The notes beneath the pieces are model-generated. The model had not been told where the DNA came from. It did no database searches and saw only the letters and a list, made by a program, of their open reading frames with translations. From positions 4,953,501 to 5,017,500 of the forward strand of contig JAGTPG010000002.1 in the NCBI GenBank assembly GCA_018195615.1: 64,000 bases of DNA. Direction: 5' to 3'. This document shows, one piece after another, positions 57,384 through 64,000 of the stretch. This DNA is from Streptomyces tuirus (GTDB taxonomy: Bacteria; Actinomycetota; Actinomycetes; Streptomycetales; Streptomycetaceae). The translations under genes were made by a program, and so were the position numbers. Positions within the stretch are counted from its first letter, which is position 1; the number at the start of each line of letters is the position of its first letter.

Positions 57384-58455
57384 GTGCAGGACACCCAGCA
57401 GGCCTCGCTCCTCCCCGGACCCGCCCGGCGTCTCGCCGCCTGGTGCGCCCTCCTCCTGCTCGTCTCCGCAGTCGTCTACGTCGGGATCCGGCTGTGTGAC
57501 GAGTTCCGGACCGCCGTCGTGCCCGTGCTGCTCGCGCTGCTCGGGACGGCGCTGCTCGGGCCGCTGCACCGGCGGCTGGTGAAGGCCGGGGTGCAGCGGT
57601 CGGTCGCGGCCGCACTGACCTGTGTCGCCGTGGTCGCCGTGGTCGGCGGCGCCGTGTACATCGTGGTCGCCGCGCTCATCGACACGGGTGACGAGATCGT
57701 CGCCTCCCTCAAGCAGGCCGCGCGGGCATCTCCGACCACTTCGGGGCGGCCGGGACCTCGCTGGACGACCTGGCCTCCAACGCCCGGGAACTCCTCGGCA
57801 AGTTCGGCGGCTCCGCCGCGTCCGGCGTGATCAGCGGGGTCAGCGTGGTCGGCGAGACCATCGCCATGGCCGTGCTCGCGCTGCTGCTCGTCTTCTTCTT
57901 CCTGCGCGACTCCGACAAGGCCGCCGGGACGCTCCGGGCCCTCGCCCCGCGCGGCTCCGCCGACACCCTGGAGGCCATGGCACGGCGGGCCTTCCACGCC
58001 GTCGAGGGCTTCATGCGCGGCACCACCTTCATCGCGCTCATCGACGCGCTCTGCATCACCGTCGGACTGCTCGTCCTCGACGTGCCCGGGGCGGCCGGGC
58101 TGGGAGCGCTGGTCTTCGTCGGGGCGTACATCCCCTACCTCGGCGCCTTCATCTCGGGAGCCGTCGCCGTGCTGGTCGCGCTCGCCGACCGGGGGTTCGT
58201 CATCGCGCTGTGGGCGCTCGGGTGGTGCTCGCCGTTCAGGTGCTGGAGGGGCATGTGCTCCAGCCGATGATCCAGAGCCGGACCGTGCAGATGCACCCGG
58301 CGGTGGTGATGCTGGCGATCACGGCCGGGGCGTCCGTCGCCGGCATCCTCGGCATGCTGCTCGCCGTGCCCCTCACCGCGGCGGCCTTCGGAGTCGTCCA
58401 GGAACTGCGCAGCCGCTACGGCGACCAGGAGCCGTCGCCGTCGAAGGAGCCCTGA
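57384..58455 (+). CDS. AI-2E family transporter (two frame breaks)
   Basis: About 357 aa after one G is added at 57724-57726 and one at 58220-58222. Seven or eight hydrophobic helices: two at the N-terminus (LAAWCALLLLVSAVVYVGI, VVAVVGGAVYIVVAALI), a long amphipathic linker (DEIVASLKQAARGISDHFG) and a C-terminal bundle with AGLGALVFVGAYIPYLGAFI and QVLEGHVLQPMIQSRTVQMHP. The PYLG and E..VLQP blocks are family signatures. Members export autoinducer-2 or act as Na+/H+ antiporters; autoinducer export here is not shown. The GTG abuts GGAGGG, so the true start could be a little downstream. Confidence 0.8.
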
Positions 58456-58459
58456 CCCG

Positions 58460-60621
58460 CTACGGCGACCAGGACCCTTCGCCCGAGCCGTCCATGGACT
58501 CGTAGAGCTCGAACCAGATGCTCTTGCCGACGCCGCGCGGGTCGACGCCCCACGCGTGCGCGAGCAGTTCGATCAGCACCAGGCCGCGGCCGGAGGACGC
58601 CAGCTCCCCGGGTCTGCGCTTGTGGGGCAGGTCGTCGCCGGCGTCCGTGACCTCGATCCGAAGCCGCCGCTCACCCACCCCGCCGGTGATCTCCGCGACG
58701 AGCAGCGCGTCGGAGTCGGTGTGCACGAGGACGTTCGTCAGCAGCTCGGACAGCAGCAGCACCGCCGAGTCGAGCTGGTCCGGTGAGGCCCAGTCGTGCA
58801 GCAGCTCGCGCAGTTGCTGCCGGGCCACCGCGATGCGCTCCGACTCGGCCTGCGCGACCGTCAGCACCGTGCGCCGCACCGGCGGCCGTACGGTCATGGT
58901 GTCGCCGCAGCCACAGCCCTCGCCCTCCCGGCTGAGCAGCAGCATGGCGATGTCGTCCTCGCGGCGGTCGGTCAGCGGGCCGGTGGTGTGGTGCGAGGAC
59001 GGCCCGTGCACGGCCTGCACCAGGCTGTCGGCGAGTTCCTCCAGATCCCCCTTGTGGTCCTCGAGGATCACCCGCAGCCGCCGCCAGCCGGAGTCCAGGT
59101 CGTGCCCGCCGGTCTCGATCAGGCCGTCCGTGCAGATCAGCATGGTCTCGCCGGGTTCCAGGGCGAGACGGGTCGTGGGGTAGTCGGCGTCCGGGTCGAT
59201 GCCCAGTGGCAGTCCGCCCGACGTCGGCCGGGTCAGCACCGTGCCGTCGGCCATCCGGATCGCCGGGTCCGGATGCCCGGCACGGGCGATGTCCAGCACC
59301 CCGCTCGCCGGGTCGACCTCGACGTACACACAGGTCGCGAAACGCGGGTCGGCGGGATCCTCGTCGCTGATGCCGTGCAGGAAGCGGGAGGCGCGGGAGA
59401 GGACGGCGTCCGGGCGGTGGCCCTCGGAGGCGTAGGCCCGCAGGGCGATACGGAGCTGGCCCATCAGGCCCGCCGCCCGTACGTCATGACCCTGGACGTC
59501 ACCGATGACCAGCGCGAACCGCCCGCTCGGCAGCGGGATCACGTCGTACCAGTCGCCGCCGACCTGGAGCCCGCCGCCGGTCGGGACGTAGCGGGCGGCG
59601 ACGCTCATGCCCGGGATGCGCTGCGGGCCGAGCCTCGGCAGCATCGTGCGCTGGAGCCCGTCGGTCAGGGCCCGCTCGCTCTCGGCCACCCCCGCCCGGG
59701 TCAGGGCCTGCGCCAGCATCCGCGCCACGGTGGCCAGCACGGACCGCTCGTCCGGGGTGAAAGCGACCGGGTAGGCGAAGGCGGCCATCCACGCGCCCAT
59801 CGTGCGGCCGGCCACGGTCAGCGGCAGGAACGCCCAGGACTGGCGGCCGAAGCGCTCGGCGAGCGGCCAGGTCAGCGGGTAGCGGGCCTTGTACTGCTCG
59901 GGGAGGACAGATACACCGCCCGGCCGGTCCGTACCACCTCGGCGGCCGGATAGTCGGTGGCCAGCGCCATGTCGGAGAACGGGCTCTCGTCGCTCTGCTG
60001 CTGCCCGTGATGGCCGATGACCGTCAGGCGATCGCCCGAAACGCCGAACACCGCCAGCCCGTCCGGCGAGAAGCCGGGCATCGACAGATTGGCCGTGACC
60101 CGCAGGACCTCCTGCGTGGAGCGTGCCTCGGCCAGCGCCCGGCCCGCGTCCAGCAGGAACGCCTCCCGCGAGCGCCGCCAGTCGCCGGTGACCGCGCTGC
60201 GTCCGGCCGGGGTGCCCGGCGTCGGCTCGGTGACCTCCTGGAGGGTGCCGATCAGCCGGTACGCCTTGCGGGCCCGGTCGAAGGACGGCTTGGAGCGGCT
60301 GCGGACGACCCGGACGATCCGGCCCTGCTCGTCCATGATCCGGATCCGCACCTCGGCGAGAGTCCCCTCGGCGACGGCGAGCTGGACCACGCCGGTGATC
60401 TCGTTCCAGTCGACCGGGTGCAGCCGGGCCCGGGCCTGAGCCTCCGTGAGGCTGACCTGCTCGGCGGGCAGCCCGAGCAACCGTGCCGCCTCGGCGTCGA
60501 CCGTGACCAGCCCGGTGGCGGTGTCCCAATGCCACAGGCCGGTCGCGAGGGCGGCGAGGGCCTCCCCCACGGCGGGCAGAGGCTCGCCAGTGCGCATTGC
60601 CCTACTGCAAGAAGAGGCCAT
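58460..60621 (-). CDS. PAS-GAF-SpoIIE phosphatase with C-terminal anti-sigma-type ATPase (frame break near 59901)
   Basis: About 720 aa after one C is added at 59900-59903. PAS-like sensor at about 12-130 (GLWHWDTATGLVTVDAEAAR), GAF at about 150-310, SpoIIE/PP2C phosphatase at about 330-555 (GGDWYDVIPLPSGRFALVIG, AGHPDPAIR, ICTDGLIETGG with the metal Asp residues) and a HATPase_c domain at about 590-715 (LLSELLTNVLVHTDSD, GRGLVLIELLAHAWGV). It would dephosphorylate an anti-sigma antagonist and rephosphorylate it in one chain. Starts ATG 60621 (a second ATG lies at 60597). Divergent from aspS across parS. Confidence 0.85.
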
Positions 60622-60691
60622 CGAACACTGCCACCGAAGACGCAGGTGTGCTCGATCGTTAACTGTGGAGAGTCGATCTTCGCCTGCCCGG

Positions 60692-60697
60692 TACGCT
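60692..60697 (+). promoter_or_regulatory. Candidate -10 box of the aspS promoter
   Basis: TACGCT would start transcription near 60704, two bases before parS, so ParB bound at parS would sit on the initially transcribed region. Confidence 0.4.
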
Positions 60698-60705
60698 GGG
60701 GACCA

Positions 60706-60719
60706 GTTTCACGTGAAAC
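60706..60719. promoter_or_regulatory. parS centromere site (exact consensus)
   Basis: GTTTCACGTGAAAC, identical to the copy at 9949-9962. It lies in the 133-base divergent region between the SpoIIE-phosphatase gene and aspS. Confidence 0.9.
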
Positions 60720-60754
60720 ACAGACCCCGATCAGCGAAGACTGGATGAACGACG

Positions 60755-62517
60755 ATGCATCGGTACAGGTCCCACACCTGCGGCGAGCTCCGCTCCTCTG
60801 ACGTCGGCACCGACGTCCGGCTGAGTGGCTGGCTGCACAATCGGCGCGACCTGGGCGGCATCCTCTTCATCGATCTGCGCGACCACTACGGCATCACGCA
60901 GCTCGTGGCCCGTCCCGGCACCCCCGCCTACGAGGCCCTCGACAAGCTGTCCAAGGAGTCGACCGTCCGCGTCGACGGCAAGGTCGTCTCCCGTGGCGCC
61001 GAGAACATCAACCCCGAGCTGCCGACCGGCGAGATCGAGGTCGAGGTCGGCGAGGTCGAACTGCTCGGCGCGGCCGCCCCGCTGCCGTTCACGATCAACA
61101 CCGAGGACGGCGTCAACGAGGAACGGCGTCTGGAGTACCGCTTCCTGGACCTGCGCCGCGAGCGCATGCACCGCAACATCATGCTGCGCACGGCGGTCAT
61201 CTCGGCGATCCGCCACAAGATGACGGCGCTGGGCTTCAACGAGATGGCGACGCCGATCCTCTCCGCGACCTCCCCGAGGGCGCCCGCGACTTCGTCGTCC
61301 CGTCCCGTCTGCACCCGGGCAAGTTCTACGCCCTCCCGCAGGCGCCGCAGCAGTTCAAGCAGCTGCTGATGATCTCGGGCTTCGACCGCTACTTCCAGAT
61401 CGCGCCCTGCTTCCGCGACGAGGACGCGCGCGCCGACCGCTCGCCGGGCGAGTTCTACCAGCTCGACATCGAGATGAGCTTCGTCGAGCAGGAGGACGTC
61501 TTCCAGCCCGTCGAGAAGCTCATGACGGAGCTGTTCGAGGAGTTCGGCAACGGACGCCACGTCACCTCGCCGTTCCCGCGGATCCCGTTCCGCGAGGCGA
61601 TGCTCAAGTACGGCTCCGACAAGCCCGACCTGCGCGCCCAGCTCGAACTCGTCGACATCACCGACATCTTCGAGGGCTCGGAGTTCAAGGCCTTCGCCGG
61701 CAAGCACGTCCGTGCCCTGCCGGTGCCGGACGTCTCCGCGCAGCCCCGCAAGTTCTTCGACCAGCTCGGCGACTACGCCGTCTCGCAGGGCGCCAAGGGC
61801 CTGGCCTGGGTCCGTGTCGCCGAGGACGGCTCGCTGTCCGGCCCGATCGCCAAGTTCCTCACCGAGGAGAACGTCGCCGAGCTGACCAAGCGCCTGTCGC
61901 TGGCGGCCGGCCACGCGGTGTTCTTCGGCGCGGGCGAGTTCGACGAGGTCTCCAAGATCATGGGCGCGGTGCGGGTCGAGGCCGCCAAGCGAGCCGGGCA
62001 CTTCGAGGAGGGCGTCTTCCGGTTCTGCTGGATCGTCGACTTCCCGATGTACGAGAAGGACGAGGAGACCGGCGCGATCGACTTCTCGCACAACCCCTTC
62101 TCCATGCCGCAGGGCGGTCTGGAGGCCCTTGAGACCCAGGACCCGCTGGACATCCTGGGCTGGCAGTACGACATCGTCTGCAACGGCGTCGAGCTGTCCT
62201 CCGGCGCGATCCGGAACCACGAGCCGGAGATCATGCTCAAGGCCTTCGAGATCGCCGGGTACGACCGCGACACCGTCGAGGAGAAGTTCGCGGGCATGCT
62301 GCGCGCGTTCCGCTTCGGCGCCCCGCCGCACGGCGGCATCGCCCCGGGCGTCGACCGCATCGTGATGCTGCTCGCCGACGAGCCGAACATCCGCGAGACG
62401 ATCGCCTTCCCGCTCAACGGCAACGCCCAGGACCTGATGATGGGCGCGCCGACCGAGCTGGACGAGGCCCGGCTGAAGGAGCTGCACCTGTCGGTGCGCA
62501 AGCCGCAGCCGAAGTAG
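60755..62517 (+). CDS. aspS: Aspartyl-tRNA synthetase (frame break near 61273)
   Basis: Class IIb synthetase, about 587 aa after one C is added at 61272-61275. N-terminal OB-fold (VRLSGWLHNRRDLGGILFID), motif 2 FRDEDARADRSPGEFYQLDIE, a bacterial-type GAD insertion (about 290-420) and motif 3 GGIAPGVDRIVMLL near the C-terminus. It charges tRNA-Asp; in actinobacteria lacking AsnRS it may also mischarge tRNA-Asn. The essential function argues strongly that the frame break is a sequence error. Confidence 0.93.
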
Positions 62518-62531
62518 CGCATACGGATGTG

Positions 62532-62565
62532 AGTGGCCCGGAACCGGCGTCGGTTCCGGGCCACT
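62532..62565 (+). terminator. Rho-independent terminator after aspS
   Basis: AGTGGCCCGGAACC (62532-62545) pairs perfectly with GGTTCCGGGCCACT (62552-62565), loop GGCGTC, followed by TT. Confidence 0.85.
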
Positions 62566-62634
62566 TTCGTACGCTGAGCTCTCACCCAGCTCTTACCCAG
62601 GCTCCTGACAGACGCGGTGCCTAGCTTCCCTTCC

Positions 62635-63590
62635 ATGACGGGACAGGGAACGGCCGAAGGGCCGAAGCACAAACGGGACCTGACACGCCGTAAGGTCGTC
62701 GCCGCGAGCGCCGGCGCGGTGGTGGCGGCAGGCGTCGGCGGCACGTTCGCGGCGGGCGCGTTCGCCGGTGAGGGGACGACAGCCGCCAAGGGGAAGGCCG
62801 CCGCCTCGGGCAAGGCCGCCGCGAGTTCCGGCGAGGCCTGCTACAAGCTGACCTCCGAGACCACCGAGGGCCCCTACTACATCGACGCGGACAAGCTCCG
62901 CCGGGACGTCACCGAGGACCAGGAGGGCATCCCGCTCACCCTGCGCCTGAAGGTGATCGACTCCGACACCTGCAAGCCCCTCGCGAACGCCGCCGTGGAC
63001 ATCTGGCACTGCAACGCGCTGGGCGTGTACTCGGGGTACGAGGCGATGGGCAGTGGCGGAGGAGGCGGGGGCGGAGAAGGCGGGGGCGGTACGCCACCCT
63101 CCGGTACGCCGACCGGAACCCCGTCGGGTCCGCCCCGGGCGGCGGCGGTGGGGGCCACGAGGAGCCCTCCGACGACGAGCGCTATCTGCGCGGGACGTGG
63201 CGGACGGACAAGAAGGGCGAGGTCGAGTTCCGCACGGTCTTCCCCGGCTGGTACCAGGGCCGCTGCGTGCACATCCACACCAAGGTGCACGTCAACGGCG
63301 CCTGGACCGACGCGGGCTACGAGGGCGGCACGACCTGCCACACCGGCCAGCTCTTCTTCGACGAGGAGTCCGTGCTGGCCTCCGCCGAGGTCGAGCCGTA
63401 CTCCACCAACACCACGACCCGCACGACCCTCGACGAGGACACCATCTACCCGGGCAACGGCACGGAGGGCGGTCTGCTCAAGCTCAAGTACAAGAAAAAC
63501 GCCATCGCCAAGGGCGTCGTCGCGACCCTCACCATGGGCGTGGACCCCGAGGCGACACACGAGGGCACGGAGGAATCGGTTCAGCCATAA
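62635..63590 (+). CDS. Tat-exported intradiol-dioxygenase-like protein with Gly-rich insert (frame break near 63127)
   Basis: A twin-arginine signal (KRDLTRRKVVAASAGAVVAAG) is followed by an intradiol ring-cleavage domain: TTEGPYYIDADKLRRD, DIWHCNALGVYSGYE (Tyr ligand), FPGWYQGRCVHIHTKVH (Tyr and two His ligands). A Gly/Thr/Pro-rich insert of about 40 residues (about 143-180) sits in the fold and contains the break; one G added at 63126-63128 repairs it (about 318 aa). ATG 62635 has a poor ribosome site; an in-frame GTG at 62617 is possible. Likely acts on aromatic diols outside the cell. Paralogue at 52160. Confidence 0.8.
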
Positions 63591-63747
63591 GTGCGTGACG
63601 GGCGGACGTCCATGAATCGTCCGCCCTGCATTCACATACATGTACTTCTACTCAACCCGTTGACCCGGAACCGTGGCCTCCTTAAGGTCCCTTCGAGAAC
63701 GCGTACGTGATTGCTGTTCACGTATGTGCACATCAAGGGAGACAACG
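63591..63747 (+). promoter_or_regulatory. Leader of the terminal MFS gene with 7-bp inverted repeat
   Basis: TACGTGA (63704-63710) and TCACGTA (63718-63724) are perfect arms around TTGCTGT, about 25 bases before the start at 63748. The surrounding stretch is AT-richer than average. A GntR- or IclR-type operator is likely. Confidence 0.45.
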
Positions 63748-64000
63748 ATGTCAGAAGCCGCGATACCGGAGGCCGAGCAGCGGGCGGTGAGCAAGTTCCT
63801 GCGCCGCATGCTGCCGATCCTGGTCCTGATGCTGCTGGTCAACCAGATGGACCGGACGAACGTGGGCTTCGTCCAGGACGAACTGCGCGCCGATGTGGGC
63901 GTGAGCGCCACGGCCTACGGGCTCGGCGCGGGCCTGTTCTTCATCGGATACGCCCTGTTCGAGGTGCCGAGCAACGTCCTGCTGGAACGGTTCGGCGCCC
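63748..64000 (+). CDS. MFS transporter, anion:cation symporter (ACS) type, 3' end cut by window edge
   Basis: The first 84 residues are present: MSEAAIPEAEQRAVSKFLRR, a first helix MLPILVLMLLVNQMDRTNVG and a second LGAGLFFIGYALFEVPSN. The pattern N..DR.NVGFV and F..YALFEVPSNVLLERFGA is typical of ACS-family importers of aromatic or sugar acids (phthalate, hydroxyphenylacetate, glucarate). GGGAG precedes the ATG. The intradiol gene upstream is compatible with an aromatic acid substrate. Confidence 0.8.
   Translation, partial: MSEAAIPEAEQRAVSKFLRRMLPILVLMLLVNQMDRTNVGFVQDELRADVGVSATAYGLGAGLFFIGYALFEVPSNVLLERFGA

Noticed and set aside
63050..63150. Gly-rich repeat in the second intradiol protein as a programmed frameshift or phase-variable tract
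   Set aside because: The frame break there is of the same +1 type as at dozens of other places, so sequencing error is the simpler explanation.
1..64000. CRISPR array, tRNA, rRNA, IS element, prophage or integrase with att sites
   Set aside because: No regularly spaced repeats, no cloverleaf or transposase/integrase motifs were seen. The accessory islands have no visible direct-repeat borders or tRNA neighbours. Small repeats found are operators, terminators or low-complexity coding.

Overview
The window is high-GC actinobacterial DNA and looks like a Streptomyces chromosome. The signs are GC-rich third codon positions, rare TTA leucine codons, many GTG and leaderless starts, a proteasome activator, Tat-exported proteins, SpoIIE-type phosphatases and exact copies of the Streptomyces parS site. 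Two parS copies (9949-9962 and 60706-60719), and a gene order that recalls the S. coelicolor region from aspS to the two bkd clusters (from memory, not checked), place it in the origin-proximal core of the chromosome. I see no tRNA, rRNA, CRISPR array, transposase or prophage.

Layout. 1-3350: phenylacetate-type catabolism (paaN, paaH, TetR regulator). 3353-7585: Lrp regulator and a first branched-chain 2-oxoacid dehydrogenase operon (E1alpha, E1beta, E2). 7672-11066: MobA-like and MoeA molybdenum-cofactor genes and a K+ channel. 11137-13000: DrrAB-type ABC exporter. 13170-15539: quinone oxidoreductase, a small membrane protein and the proteasome activator Bpa. 15608-19183: two divergent Ser/Thr kinases. 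19576-23207: second 2-oxoacid dehydrogenase operon. 23361-27377: DUF1906 glycosidase-like protein, a Tat-exported protein and a D-Ala-D-Ala carboxypeptidase. 27586-30270: GntR regulator, MFS transporter and methyltransferase. 30393-38897: accessory island of two tail-to-tail metacaspase-STAND NTPase-WD40 genes around an alpha/beta hydrolase. 38984-44598: single-gene metabolism (MDMPI-like, nitrilase, LURP-one, GlxA regulator, cupin, NHLRC2-like). 44611-48333: three unrecognised genes on one strand. 48430-64000: core genes (DUF6458-type protein, M18 aminopeptidase, acyl-CoA dehydrogenase, two exported intradiol-dioxygenase-like proteins, SseB, TetR/MFS pair, pirin, AI-2E transporter, SpoIIE phosphatase, aspS, a partial MFS gene).

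Sequence quality matters here. At least 38 places break an otherwise obvious reading frame. Each is repaired by adding one base, nearly always to a short G or C run. These look like systematic single-base deletions in the assembly, not pseudogenes. I therefore annotate such genes at full length and give the positions of the breaks.

The most interesting content is the 30.4-38.9 kb island. Both metacaspase-NTPase-WD40 proteins keep the His/Cys dyad and the P-loop. They carry 14 and 7 WD40 blades, and each contains exactly one TTA codon, the only in-frame TTA codons I noticed in the window. This suggests bldA-gated expression of a regulated proteolysis, cell-death or defence system. The unknown three-gene module at 44.6-48.3 kb is the second candidate for undescribed biology.
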